A stretch of 64,000 nucleotides of DNA from Alkaliphilus peptidifermentans DSM 18978 (GCF_900101495.1 NZ_FMUS01000017.1:1-64000); one strand, 5' to 3'; shown: positions 17,441 through 26,108, counted from the first letter of the stretch. Notes: generated by a model not told the origin, from the letters alone. Numbers and translations are program-made.

Positions 17441-17632
17441 CTACTTTTTCTTTTCAAATATTAGTTCGTGAAATTCTGCTACTCCATATCCAGAAATAGG
17501 TGGTGCAAATACTTGAACCAATCGCCAACCTTCAGAAGCATGCTGCTCAATTACTTTATGATAGTCTTCTACTGGGCTTCTTCCTTTCCAGTTAGTATTT
17601 AAGTCTATTTTTATAAACATATATTCATACAT
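17441..17632 (-). CDS. DUF4177 domain protein (63 aa)
   Basis: A small soluble protein with the DUF4177 layout: a first strand (YEYMFIKIDL), a helix (DYHKVIEQHASEGWRLVQVF) and a last strand (FHELIFEKK). Function unknown in the family. The start at 17632 is preceded by GAAGGAG about 10 nt upstream. Monocistronic, convergent with the catalase. Confidence 0.8.
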   Translation of the reverse strand: MYEYMFIKIDLNTNWKGRSPVEDYHKVIEQHASEGWRLVQVFAPPISGYGVAEFHELIFEKKK

Positions 17633-17808
17633 ATCGATCTTTCTCCTTCCATGTTTCTTATTTTATATTAATCAATTCAACGGAGTATAAAACTATAACT
17701 ACCTCTACAGTAACACTTATATGAAAACATTACAATAACTATAACATAATGATACCTGTTGGTGGATAATTATATGAAGCGAATTTTCAGAACCTTTTCA
17801 CAATAATA

Positions 17809-17865
17809 TTGACGTTTATATTGAGAGCAGGATATAATAAGAATAAAATTTGGTGGTAATACCAC
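17809..17865 (+). promoter_or_regulatory. Promoter and GntR-type operator of the gntR operon
   Basis: TTGACG (17809-17814) and TATAAT (17833-17838) are separated by 18 bp. The palindrome GTGGTAATACCAC (17853-17865) lies just past the start point and contains TGGT-N3-ACCA, the shape of FadR-subfamily GntR sites. It is ideally placed for self-repression by the regulator encoded 24 bases further on. Confidence 0.75.
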
Positions 17866-17888
17866 AGATAATGTATGGAGGTGATTTG

Positions 17889-18572
17889 ATGAAAAAAAAG
17901 TCTGCTGAGGCAACAGCGGAGGAGTGTTTAGTGAAGGAAATTCTAAATGGTAATCTAAAGGCACATTCAATGCTCAGACCAGAACGGGAATTGGCAGAAA
18001 TGCTGGGTTATAGCAGGCCTGTTATACACAAAGCCATAATTCGACTAGAGGCCTGTGGATTGGTAACCATAATTCCACGGCGTGGCGTTCGGGTTAACGA
18101 TTATAGAGAGTCTGGAAAGCTAGGACTATTGGAAAGCATTTATAATCTCTATCGCACTGGAATAAGTAGAGAGCTAAATATTGCCATGCTAAAATTCATA
18201 CAGAATAATCTAGAGGCAATACTTATGGCTATAGTGGATGGTGACCAAGAAAAACGAGTGGAATGTTGTGCAATTCAAGAGGATTGTTCAATTGACTCAC
18301 CAGAGGATGTTTTTAGATGGATGCATTCCTATGCACTATATTGTGGAAATCCCATTTATCCTATGCTTATTAACGAATTTAAAATAGGAATCATTAACGT
18401 TGGTAATGTTGTGTTAAATGGATCTCAGCGTCAGGAATTTATAAAGCTGTTGAGGGAGGTCAATGGAGATTTGAAGGTTGGGCATGGGCCCAGCTTAAAG
18501 GATAAGTTAAAGGCGCTCTTCATATTTATTGAAGTAAATTGGCTTAGTTATGATGAAAAAGAAGGGGATTAA
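17889..18572 (+). CDS. GntR-family transcriptional regulator
   Basis: A 227-aa regulator. An N-terminal winged helix-turn-helix (about residues 10-80) shows the GntR pattern MLRPERELAEMLGYSRPVIH, then LEACGLVTIIPRRGVRV. The C-terminal helical part is the size of an FCD-like effector domain, but I do not see a clear metal-ligand pattern. Start at 17889 behind ATGGAGGTG. It is the first gene of a probable operon with the two membrane-protein genes and the M20 peptidase, with 38 nt to the next gene. A TGGT-N3-ACCA palindrome in its own promoter suggests autoregulation. The ligand is probably a substrate or product of this operon. Confidence 0.88.
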   Translation: MKKKSAEATAEECLVKEILNGNLKAHSMLRPERELAEMLGYSRPVIHKAIIRLEACGLVTIIPRRGVRVNDYRESGKLGLLESIYNLYRTGISRELNIAMLKFIQNNLEAILMAIVDGDQEKRVECCAIQEDCSIDSPEDVFRWMHSYALYCGNPIYPMLINEFKIGIINVGNVVLNGSQRQEFIKLLREVNGDLKVGHGPSLKDKLKALFIFIEVNWLSYDEKEGD

Positions 18573-18610
18573 GAAGGGATATTAAAAGAATTTTTAAAGG
18601 GGGAATTATT

Positions 18611-19333
18611 TTGAATTTTAATTTGAACAGCGGGTTTTTATTTCTTGTTGCATTCATCGTAGTTGTATTTGTCTTAGCACAATCATTCTTCTTTCTCATA
18701 AAAGCTGTTAGACAAGCAAAAAAAATGAAGCTAAGTCCCGACGTAGTAAAAAGCACCATTTTATCAAGCGCTGTATTTACAATAGCACCAGCGATCTCAA
18801 TTTTGCTAGGAGTTATTTCATTATCTAAATTTCTAGGGTTGCCTTTACCATGGATTAGACTGAGTATTTTAGGAGCCCTAACATATGAATTGACTGCAGC
18901 AGCATCTGCAGCAGCTTCTGTAGGAGTTGTAGTAACGGAACAGATAACCGATCCAAAGGCATTTACAACTATTGTTTGGGTCATGACTATAGGGATTATT
19001 CCCAGTGTAGTCTTAATTCCTTTATTCCTTAAGAAGATTCAAGGAGGCATAGTTCGAGTTAAGAATAAGGATTTAAAGTGGGGAGACCTATTTATTACCG
19101 CTATCTTTCTGGGAATGATATCTGCTTTTTTAGGAGTTGTTTTTGCAGAAATTCGAAGTGGATTACAGGGCTGGATACCCGTATTTGTCCTATTGTTTTC
19201 AGCACTAATAATGATGATATGTGGTTTATTGCTAAAAAAATACAAAGTAAAATGGATAGAAGATTATGCCCTACCCTTTAGTATTTTAGGCGCCATGGCT
19301 TTTTCTATCTTCATTACTAATCTGATAGGTTAG
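18611..19333 (+). CDS. DUF5058-like membrane protein, copy 1 (module subunit A)
   Basis: A 240-aa integral membrane protein with about six or seven hydrophobic segments, starting at a TTG behind AAGGGGGAA. It shares with the protein at 21704 the central run LGxPxPWIRLSIxGxxxYEL (here near residue 80), the cytoplasmic LKKI piece and a C-terminal FSxxGAM motif. I place it in the DUF5058 family, for which I know no established function. The next gene (11 nt on) encodes a second membrane protein. The same gene pair recurs at 21704-23117, so A and B subunits probably form one transporter or channel. The operon also encodes a GntR regulator and an M20 peptidase. Confidence 0.75.
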   Translation: MNFNLNSGFLFLVAFIVVVFVLAQSFFFLIKAVRQAKKMKLSPDVVKSTILSSAVFTIAPAISILLGVISLSKFLGLPLPWIRLSILGALTYELTAAASAAASVGVVVTEQITDPKAFTTIVWVMTIGIIPSVVLIPLFLKKIQGGIVRVKNKDLKWGDLFITAIFLGMISAFLGVVFAEIRSGLQGWIPVFVLLFSALIMMICGLLLKKYKVKWIEDYALPFSILGAMAFSIFITNLIG

Positions 19334-19344
19334 GGGGATATGCT

Positions 19345-20004
19345 ATGAAAAAGGTAAACTATGAAGAAGCTGTTCACGTTTACGGTAGAATATGGATGCT
19401 TTCAGCCTTTGTGATGATGCTGATGATTCCAACATCCATAGGTGTTTATTATGGAGCTTGGCCAGAGCTCAGTGGAGTAGTTAAAGGGCTATTGGGGGTT
19501 GCGCCCATATTTTGGACAGTAGCGGTAATTGAAATCATTACTTATACACCCATGTTGGGGTCTGGAGGCTCCTATTTAGGCTTTGTAACTGGCAATTTGA
19601 CGAACCTAAAGGTTCCATGTGCCCTTTATGCAATGGAAAATGCAAAGGTTAAACAAGGAACACTTGAGGGAGAGGTTATATCCACCATTGCCATTGCAAC
19701 ATCCTCTATTGTTACAACCATCATTATAGCAGTTGGAGTCTTGATGCTAACGCCACTTACTCCTATCTTAAATTCTGATTTTTTAAAACCAGCCTTTGAC
19801 AATATTTTACCTGCACTATTTGGTGGGCTTGCTGTCGTATATGTAAGTAAAAATTGGAAAATTGCAATGGCACCTCTGATTTTTATGATTACATTGTTTG
19901 TATGGATTCCAAGCTTGGCACATTCAGTATCAGTTCTTGTTCCTGTGGGATCTCTAATTGCCATTGTGGTTGCACGCTTGCTATATGTGAAGGGACATTT
20001 ATAG
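19345..20004 (+). CDS. Membrane protein, module subunit B, copy 1
   Basis: A 219-aa protein with about five or six hydrophobic segments. I do not recognise a characterised family. It aligns by eye with the protein at 22431 over nearly its whole length. Strongly shared pieces are TGNxxNxKxPCA, MExAxVK, EGxxIxTIAIA and PAFxxILPALFG, which include polar residues and a Cys within the membrane part. It always follows subunit A here, with tight spacing, and the conserved polar motifs look like a substrate path rather than a simple anchor. The stop is followed after 15 nt by the peptidase gene. Function inferred only from context: transport linked to peptide or acyl-amino-acid metabolism. Confidence 0.7.
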   Translation: MKKVNYEEAVHVYGRIWMLSAFVMMLMIPTSIGVYYGAWPELSGVVKGLLGVAPIFWTVAVIEIITYTPMLGSGGSYLGFVTGNLTNLKVPCALYAMENAKVKQGTLEGEVISTIAIATSSIVTTIIIAVGVLMLTPLTPILNSDFLKPAFDNILPALFGGLAVVYVSKNWKIAMAPLIFMITLFVWIPSLAHSVSVLVPVGSLIAIVVARLLYVKGHL

Positions 20005-20019
20005 AAGGGAGAGAATGGG

Positions 20020-21450
20020 ATGATATATGCTATATTAGGTGTTATATCGGTGTTAGTTGTAGTAATTCTTGTTAGAACTTTGCTATTTAAGCCAACAGAG
20101 GAGAATATTGTTGAAACTGAAGCTGTAGATCTAAATATTGATAAAATTGTTTCTAATCTTTCTAGGATGATTCAATGTAAAACAATTTCCCATAATGATA
20201 GAGAGAAAATGGATTTAGAGGAATTTAAGAAATTTAGAGAATTGCTTAAAACACTGTATCCAAATCTTCACAGACTGTGTAAAAGGGAAGAGATTGGAGA
20301 CAGTGGAATCTTATATCACTGGAAGGGAAAACAATCTGATCAGGTAACAATATTAATGTCACATTATGATGTGGTTCCAGCCAATGAAGAGCTATGGTCA
20401 AAGGAACCCTATGGGGGAATTGTTGAAGATGAAACCATATGGGGACGAGGAACCCTAGACACTAAAGGTACCCTTTGTGGTGCCCTTGAGGCAGCAGAAT
20501 ATTTAATAGAAAAAGGATTTGTACCCCAGCAGGACATTTACTTTTCATTTTCTGGAGATGAGGAAATCAGCGGTGAATCGGCACCTGCCATAGTTGAATA
20601 TCTAAATAAAAAAAATATACGCCCTGCACTTGTCCTAGATGAAGGTGGTGCAGTGGTGGAAAACATCTTCCCTGGAGTGAAAGAGGCTTGTGCCTTAATA
20701 GGAATTGGTGAGAAGGGATATATGGATGTAGAGCTGGAAATAACAGGTCAAGGCGGACATTCGTCGGCACCACCTCCCCATTCTTTGGTGGGTATTTTGG
20801 CAAAAGCAGTTGTGAAAATTGAGAAAAATCCCTTCAATGCACATTTGACACCACCATCTCTAGAGATGCTAAATACCCTGGGGCGCCATTCCAGCTTTGG
20901 CATGAGAATTATATTTGCTAATCTTTGGTGTTTTGGGCCATTACTTGGGCTTCTATTTAAGAGAAAGGGTGGAGAAATGAATGCACTACTGCGAACAACC
21001 TGCGCTGTAACTAAGATGGAGGGTAGCAAAGCCTTTAATGTGTTACCACCAAAGGCAAGGGTCGGCTTGAATTTACGTCTTTTGGCAACAGATACAGTTG
21101 AAGATGCTTTGGAATATTTGAGGAAGGTCATAAATGAAGAGAGAATTAAACTAAGTGTGATTGAAAGCAGAAACGCATCTCCATATGCCAATACAAAGTC
21201 GCCTCAGTGGGGTAAAGTAAAAAATGCTATTTCTCAAACCTGGCCGGGAGCCATTGTATCACCTTATTTAATGCTGGCTGGCAGCGATGCTCGACATTTC
21301 TGCAAAATTAGTGATAATGTACTACGATTTTCAGCCATGAAGCTTTCAAAGGAAGATATTGGACTTATTCATGGAAATGATGAGGGAGTACGTATAAGTA
21401 CTTTAATGGAAACTGTCTCCTTTTATGTAAGATTAATAAAACAATGTTAA
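20020..21450 (+). CDS. Membrane-anchored M20-family peptidase / aminoacylase
   Basis: A metal-dependent hydrolase of 476 aa of the M20 (ArgE/DapE/ACY1/CPG2) family. An N-terminal membrane segment (residues 2-23) is followed by the catalytic domain. First metal site in MSHYDVVP, bridging Asp in GTLDTKG, catalytic Glu pair in SGDEEISG, further ligands in LDEGG and the late His in LIHGNDEGV. A dimerisation domain starts near EKGYMDVELEITGQGGHSSA. The anchored architecture is like that of carboxypeptidase S and PM20D1. The substrate, a dipeptide or N-acyl amino acid, cannot be told from sequence. Last gene of the gntR operon, with a terminator 18 nt after the stop. The active site probably faces outward if the anchor is an uncleaved signal. 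Confidence 0.88.
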   Translation: MIYAILGVISVLVVVILVRTLLFKPTEENIVETEAVDLNIDKIVSNLSRMIQCKTISHNDREKMDLEEFKKFRELLKTLYPNLHRLCKREEIGDSGILYHWKGKQSDQVTILMSHYDVVPANEELWSKEPYGGIVEDETIWGRGTLDTKGTLCGALEAAEYLIEKGFVPQQDIYFSFSGDEEISGESAPAIVEYLNKKNIRPALVLDEGGAVVENIFPGVKEACALIGIGEKGYMDVELEITGQGGHSSAPPPHSLVGILAKAVVKIEKNPFNAHLTPPSLEMLNTLGRHSSFGMRIIFANLWCFGPLLGLLFKRKGGEMNALLRTTCAVTKMEGSKAFNVLPPKARVGLNLRLLATDTVEDALEYLRKVINEERIKLSVIESRNASPYANTKSPQWGKVKNAISQTWPGAIVSPYLMLAGSDARHFCKISDNVLRFSAMKLSKEDIGLIHGNDEGVRISTLMETVSFYVRLIKQC

Positions 21451-21467
21451 GCTTTATAAATAATAAA

Positions 21468-21500
21468 AAGGCATAGATCTCAAAGATTTATGCCTTATTT
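21468..21500 (+). terminator. Terminator of the gntR-M20 operon
   Basis: The arms 21468-21479 and 21485-21496 are complementary at 11 of 12 positions. A T-rich tail follows. Confidence 0.8.
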
Positions 21501-21587
21501 ATATTATAATAAAATAAGTTGTTTAGTATTAGAATACCAATATCAGATCATACCTAAATATTAAATTAATATTTTGAAAATTTTTAA

Positions 21588-21661
21588 TTGACAAAAAAAT
21601 TCTAAAGAAATACAATTGAAGTGAAACTAGAAAAACCAGATAGGTTTCAACGGTGAGAAAC
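21588..21661 (+). promoter_or_regulatory. Promoter of the second membrane module, with leader inverted repeats
   Basis: TTGACA (21588-21593), a 17-bp spacer and TACAAT (21611-21616) make a near-consensus promoter. In the leader, GAAAC (21623-21627), GTTTC (21644-21648) and GAAAC (21657-21661) could form alternative hairpins. The GntR-type palindrome of the first operon is not repeated here, so the two modules are probably controlled differently. Confidence 0.7.
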
Positions 21662-21703
21662 AGTAGGTTATATGCAACTTATTAAAATGGAGGAGGAGTA
21701 AGT

Positions 21704-22417
21704 ATGAAGGATTACTTGGTAATTGCCAATAGTAAAGTGTTTTTTATTTGCGGAGCCGTAATTATTTCTTTCATTATTTTACAATCACTTATGTATATGA
21801 GATTGGCCTATAAAGAGGGGCTAAAAATTGGTTTATCAAAAGATAAGATGGTTAAGGCATTCAGAACAGGGGTTATATCTACTATTGTTCCCACCATTGC
21901 AGTTATAGTGGCACTTATGACCATGACTCCAGTGCTTGGAATTCCAATTCCATGGATAAGGCTTTCAATAATTGGATCAGCACCCTATGAGCTTATGGCG
22001 GCAGGAATTGGTGCTAAGTCTATGGGAGTAGATACATTAGGAGGAACAGGCTATACAAAGGAAGTATTCGCCTCCTCAATATGGATTATGTGTGTAGGCT
22101 CAATATGGGCAATTATGATTGTGACTTTCTTTTTAAAGAAGATAAAAGCACGATATGCTAGGGCAGTCAATACAGATCCCAAATGGAGATCTATTTTAAT
22201 GAATGCCGCCTTCATAGGGGTCTTTTCAATTTTCATAGCAGATCCCTTAACCACAGGAGGATTACCTCTTGCAACCTTACTTTCTGGTGCCGCCATAATG
22301 ACACTCTTTGCAATGTTAATAGTAAAATTTAAGCAAAACTGGTTGAGGGAATTTGCCCTTGCCTTTAGCATGATAGGTGCAATGGTGTGTACTGTACTTA
22401 TTGCAAAATTATTTTAG
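21704..22417 (+). CDS. DUF5058-like membrane protein, copy 2 (module subunit A)
   Basis: A 237-aa integral membrane protein, paralogue of 18611. It keeps PIPWIRLSIIGSAPYEL near residue 85, the basic LKKIKARYARAV loop and a C-terminal LAFSMIGAM. Elsewhere the two differ enough that they are not a recent duplication, so the two modules may handle different substrates. Start at 21704 behind GGAGGAGG. Followed after 13 nt by subunit B copy 2. Family function unknown to me. Confidence 0.75.
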   Translation: MKDYLVIANSKVFFICGAVIISFIILQSLMYMRLAYKEGLKIGLSKDKMVKAFRTGVISTIVPTIAVIVALMTMTPVLGIPIPWIRLSIIGSAPYELMAAGIGAKSMGVDTLGGTGYTKEVFASSIWIMCVGSIWAIMIVTFFLKKIKARYARAVNTDPKWRSILMNAAFIGVFSIFIADPLTTGGLPLATLLSGAAIMTLFAMLIVKFKQNWLREFALAFSMIGAMVCTVLIAKLF

Positions 22418-22430
22418 GAGGGAAAGTTAG

Positions 22431-23117
22431 ATGGCTATAAAAACCCAAAGCAATTTTCATGAAAATCAATATGAAAATAAAATACATACCATTGGAAGGA
22501 TTACTTTAATTATGGGACTAATCCTCTCCTTTCTTCCGCCTATAATATTATGGCTAGTTTATGATATAATTCCACCCGTAAATAGCTTATTAAATGGAAT
22601 TATAAGTATTTCATCAGTAATGATAGCTGTTTCGATTGTGGAGGTATTAACCTTTGCTCCTATACTTGGATCAAGTGCAATGTATATGTCATATCTTACG
22701 GGAAATATTTTAAATATGAAAATACCATGCGCTGCAATTAGTATGGAGGTTGCTGAGGTAAAGCCCTCAACTAAGGAGGGTGACATTATTGCAACCATAG
22801 CAATTGCTGGATCTGTTATTGCAAGTCAAGTAATTATAATATTAGGCGTTATTATGATAGTACCTATTACAGCTAAACTTAATAATCCAATAATCCAACC
22901 TGCATTTGAACAGATTCTACCAGCTTTATTTGGATCTATAGGTGCCTATTATATTCTAAAAGAATGGAAATTGGCAGTAGCACCTCTTTCCATTGCCGTT
23001 CTATTAAGTTTTATTCCTAATCTTCCTACTGCCATAACAATACCTATTGGTGTTGGAACAGCAATAATTGCAGCTAAATATCTATATAAGAGAAACATGC
23101 TGAAGACTATTGATTAA
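22431..23117 (+). CDS. Membrane protein, module subunit B, copy 2
   Basis: A 228-aa membrane protein, paralogue of 19345, with the same conserved core: LTGNILNMKIPCAAISMEVA, then the EGDIIATIAIAG segment and PAFEQILPALFG. It has an extra polar N-terminal stretch of about 20 residues (FHENQYENK). Start at 22431 behind AGGAGGGAA. A CapA-type gene follows 35 nt later with its own ribosome binding site, in the position that the M20 peptidase takes in the first operon. Confidence 0.7.
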   Translation: MAIKTQSNFHENQYENKIHTIGRITLIMGLILSFLPPIILWLVYDIIPPVNSLLNGIISISSVMIAVSIVEVLTFAPILGSSAMYMSYLTGNILNMKIPCAAISMEVAEVKPSTKEGDIIATIAIAGSVIASQVIIILGVIMIVPITAKLNNPIIQPAFEQILPALFGSIGAYYILKEWKLAVAPLSIAVLLSFIPNLPTAITIPIGVGTAIIAAKYLYKRNMLKTID

Positions 23118-23152
23118 TCTAGATAATCAATCTCAAAGGAGTGACCCATAAC

Positions 23153-24493
23153 ATGAAATATCTATTACTAAAGGGCTTATTGTATATAATAGGGTTTTTT
23201 AAGGGAGAAAAATATAAATACTCACAGGAATATGAAGACAACTTTAAATATATGGACATCCAAGAAAAAATCTGGTGGGGATATAAGTCAGTTGTTAAGC
23301 AGATTGAAAATGCAGAAAAAGATAAAGGCATTGAGGAGTATTTTGCAAATCAAGATCTTAATTTTAAGGATGACTCATTTCAGATCAATAATACCATAAC
23401 CATAACAGCAGGAGGAGACTTAAGCTCATCAGAGATGATAACTCCTGAAAACACTATTAATCTATGGGATGATGTAGAAAGCTTTTACTTTGCAGCAGAT
23501 ATCGTATGTGCAAATCTTGAATCTCCAATCGTTCCATCAAAGCCAGCAGTTGGAGTGCCTAGCATGTGTTTGACAGCACCAAAGCTTAACACCACCCCGG
23601 AAATGTTTGAAAGATTCATAAGTGGCGGTAGGGGTGTAAACTTCTTTGCAACTGCCAATAACCATAGCCTAGATCAAGGAGAGAAAGGAATAATCGACAC
23701 ATTAGATTTTCTCGATTCTAAGGGTTATGGTCATGTAGGTACTGCAAGAACCAAAGAAGAACAATGGGACATACCAGTTTTTGATAAGGACGGTATTAAG
23801 GTTGCCTTTATTTCATACACATATTGCCTCAACGGTGAGGACTCTATACCAGGTAAGGAATACATGGTGAATAATCTCCGACTCAACAAACCTGATACTG
23901 ATATTTCCCTTATTCAAAAGCATGTAAAAATTGCTAGAGATAAGGGGGCAGATATGGTTGTTGCAATGCTCCATTGGAGCTTGGAGTTTGAAACCTATCC
24001 AATCGAAAACATAATAAAAATGGGGCATAGCATTATGGAGTGTGGGGTTGATATAATTTTTGGAGGTCATCCTCATGTTGTTCAACCGCTGGAAAAGTAC
24101 AGATTTTATGATCCGATACAAAAAAGACATAAAGAGGGGTTGATTGTTTATTCATTGGGGGAATTAGTATCATTAAATCTTTTTACTAAAAACTCAAGAT
24201 TGGCTATGTTGGTTAAGTTAGAGTTATCGGAAGGATTCGAAAACAATGAAAGGGTTGTAAAAATTACTGAGCTCAAGGTATTGCCAATATATATTTTTTA
24301 TAGAAAAGAAAACATAAATGAAAGTATATATAGAGTATTGGATTTAAAGAAAACTCTACAGGAAATAGAAAATGGAAACAATAAGCATAGATTCACTGAG
24401 GGGGATATCAAAGAACTTAAAAGACTTGACAGGTTATTTAGAGAGAAGATAATGCCTAGAGATAGCATTGAAATTACCTGCTCCTATATTTAA
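23153..24493 (+). CDS. CapA-family (poly-gamma-glutamate synthesis-type) metallophosphoesterase-like protein
   Basis: A 446-aa protein of the PGA_cap/CapA family, with a calcineurin-like fold. In order: ITITAGGDLSSSEM, then ADIVCANLESPI, NFFATANNHSLDQGEKGIID, VAMLHWSLEF and IIFGGHPHVVQPLE, which supply the usual Asp, Asn and His positions of the fold. CapA/PgsA is needed for poly-gamma-glutamate capsule export, but many family members are stand-alone hydrolases. No pgsB or pgsC is nearby. The start at 23153 is chosen because AAAGGAGTG lies 9 nt before it. A GTG at 23141 is part of that site. Third gene of the second membrane module, so probably linked to it. Confidence 0.87.
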   Translation: MKYLLLKGLLYIIGFFKGEKYKYSQEYEDNFKYMDIQEKIWWGYKSVVKQIENAEKDKGIEEYFANQDLNFKDDSFQINNTITITAGGDLSSSEMITPENTINLWDDVESFYFAADIVCANLESPIVPSKPAVGVPSMCLTAPKLNTTPEMFERFISGGRGVNFFATANNHSLDQGEKGIIDTLDFLDSKGYGHVGTARTKEEQWDIPVFDKDGIKVAFISYTYCLNGEDSIPGKEYMVNNLRLNKPDTDISLIQKHVKIARDKGADMVVAMLHWSLEFETYPIENIIKMGHSIMECGVDIIFGGHPHVVQPLEKYRFYDPIQKRHKEGLIVYSLGELVSLNLFTKNSRLAMLVKLELSEGFENNERVVKITELKVLPIYIFYRKENINESIYRVLDLKKTLQEIENGNNKHRFTEGDIKELKRLDRLFREKIMPRDSIEITCSYI

Positions 24494-24571
24494 GAATATT
24501 AGAAATCTATTGTAGAATAAGAAAAAAACATGTTATTATTAATCATAGCATTTTCTTTTGAGGTGATTAGA

Positions 24572-25135
24572 GTGAAAGACAGAATAATAGAATCATGTGG
24601 AAAGTATATTAATTTACATGGGGTTAAAAGGTTTACCCTGGATGATATAGCAAAGGATCTATCCATTGCTAAAAGAACAATATACAAATATTTTAAAAGC
24701 AAAGATGAACTTGTAAGTGAGTTTGTTAATACTAGTATAAAAGACAATATCGAAAATACTATAGAAGCAGTTAATAAAGAAAATACATTAATAGATAAAA
24801 TCAATGCAGCTTTATTATCTCATCATAAGTACGAGATTCCTTTAGATATTTTAGAAGAAATAGAAAAACACTATCCCAATGATTGGAAAAATATAGAAGA
24901 ACAACGTAGCTTTAAACTGAATATAGTAAGAGATCTTATAAAAGAAGGGATAGAGACTAAAGAACTTAGAAGTGATATAAATATAGAAGTATTATCCCTT
25001 ATATTAGAGAGAACAACCAGAGCTATTCTAGAGTATAATTTTCTTATAGAAAGTAACCTTAATATAAATAATGCAGTAAAAGAGATTGAAAATATACTGT
25101 TGTATGGTATTTTAGAGAAATCAAAGGTTGATTAA
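24572..25135 (+). CDS. TetR/AcrR-family transcriptional regulator
   Basis: A 187-aa regulator with an N-terminal helix-turn-helix: RFTLDDIAKDLSIAKRTIYK, then YFKSKDELV. The C-terminal ligand domain is helical and unassigned. The start is taken as GTG at 24572, preceded by GAGGTG 6 nt upstream. The ATG at 24530 has no ribosome binding site. It lies 78 nt after the CapA-type gene on the same strand and may be transcribed with it, or may regulate the module. Confidence 0.85.
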   Translation: MKDRIIESCGKYINLHGVKRFTLDDIAKDLSIAKRTIYKYFKSKDELVSEFVNTSIKDNIENTIEAVNKENTLIDKINAALLSHHKYEIPLDILEEIEKHYPNDWKNIEEQRSFKLNIVRDLIKEGIETKELRSDINIEVLSLILERTTRAILEYNFLIESNLNINNAVKEIENILLYGILEKSKVD

Positions 25136-25144
25136 TATTTGATG

Positions 25145-25170
25145 AAAAGCTTAGAAATAAGCTTTTTTTT
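25145..25170 (+). terminator. Terminator of the TetR gene
   Basis: A 9-bp stem (25145-25153 with 25158-25166) on a GAAA tetraloop, followed by a T run. Confidence 0.88.
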
Positions 25171-25255
25171 ATACACATTTTCCAAAAGATAAGACATCAG
25201 TAAATCACATTAATTATGGTATGATAAAATAGCACATCGAATGGAGGACAAGCTA

Positions 25256-25951
25256 TTGAATGGTAAAATAATTGAAAAAATTAAAAAGCTATTAAGCTTG
25301 AGCGAAAGTAGTAATCAGCATGAGGCAAGACTAGCAATGCTTAAAGCCCAAGAGCTACTAGTAAAACATAAATTATCTTTGAGGGAAATTGAAGATTATA
25401 AAATAGATAGTAACAAAATTAAAGATTTAGCCAGCAATATTACATTCACAAAGGCTAAATGGAAGGCGATACTAGCTGGCTTGATTGCAGATAATTTCGG
25501 CTGTTACATTTATTTTAAAACAAGAAATGTAAATACCATTACATTCTTTGGTAGAGAAGAAGACATTGCTGTATGTAATCTAGTTCTTGAATATGCTGTA
25601 GATTGCATTGAAAGCACTATTAAAAGAATACAATATAAATATAAGAAAGCGGGATACAGTACTAAAGGTGTAGCCAATGACTATGCAATAGGTTTTATTA
25701 AAGGAATGACTGAACAGTTTGATGAACAAAAAAGAACCAATCAAGAATGGGGATTGGTTTTATCAAAGGATAAAGAGGTTGTTGATGCATATAATAAGAA
25801 GGTTTTCAAAAAATCCATTAATACAAACACCAGATATAAAGGTAATTCAAATGTATTTAATCAAGGACACAAAGATGGTAAGAAATTCAGTATATCAGAT
25901 AAAATATCAGAGGGAGAAACTCAGTGCCGAGGGGACAGACTTATGGGGTGA
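25256..25951 (+). CDS. DUF2786 domain protein with disturbed 3' end
   Basis: A protein of about 231 aa. The N-terminal 45 residues match DUF2786 (KIKKLLSLSESSNQHEARLA, then KAQELLVKH). The middle part (WKAILAGLIADNFGCYIYF) looks like the DUF7168-type domain that often follows. The role is unknown. The family is frequent in phages and mobile DNA. TTG at 25256 is preferred as the start since GGAGGA lies 7 nt before it. The last 15 codons overlap, in another frame, the remnant of an unrelated SPFH-type gene, so the natural C-terminus was probably lost when that fragment was joined here. Confidence 0.75.
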   Translation: MNGKIIEKIKKLLSLSESSNQHEARLAMLKAQELLVKHKLSLREIEDYKIDSNKIKDLASNITFTKAKWKAILAGLIADNFGCYIYFKTRNVNTITFFGREEDIAVCNLVLEYAVDCIESTIKRIQYKYKKAGYSTKGVANDYAIGFIKGMTEQFDEQKRTNQEWGLVLSKDKEVVDAYNKKVFKKSINTNTRYKGNSNVFNQGHKDGKKFSISDKISEGETQCRGDRLMG

Positions 25952-26108
25952 GGCTGCAACCCTACGGAGCCTAGCTAATAGTGCAAAGTTACTTGAAAAT
26001 AATCCAACCCTACTTCAACTTAGAATACTTCAGGCCATAGGAGAGTCTACAGGGAATACAATCCTTTTGAATACTAGTAATGACGGGATAGGCAGGGTAG
26101 CTAAGTAG
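25920..26108 (+). pseudogene. Remnant of an SPFH/slipin-type protein, C-terminal end
   Basis: This frame, different from that of the DUF2786 gene it overlaps, reads WGEAATLRSLANSAKLLENN, then TLLQLRILQAIGESTGNTIL. That is the usual C-terminal helix of slipin/SPFH proteins. There is no start codon or ribosome binding site belonging to it, and nothing of the SPFH domain itself remains upstream. It marks a deletion junction near 25910-25920. Confidence 0.55.

Noticed and set aside
21051-21191. Long minus-strand frames opposite the peptidase and membrane genes
   Set aside because: They lack ribosome binding sites and recognisable domains and lie opposite well-supported genes; they are mirror frames.
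23141-24493. Poly-gamma-glutamate capsule locus
   Set aside because: Only a CapA-type gene is present; pgsB and pgsC equivalents are absent, so the capsule role is not supported.
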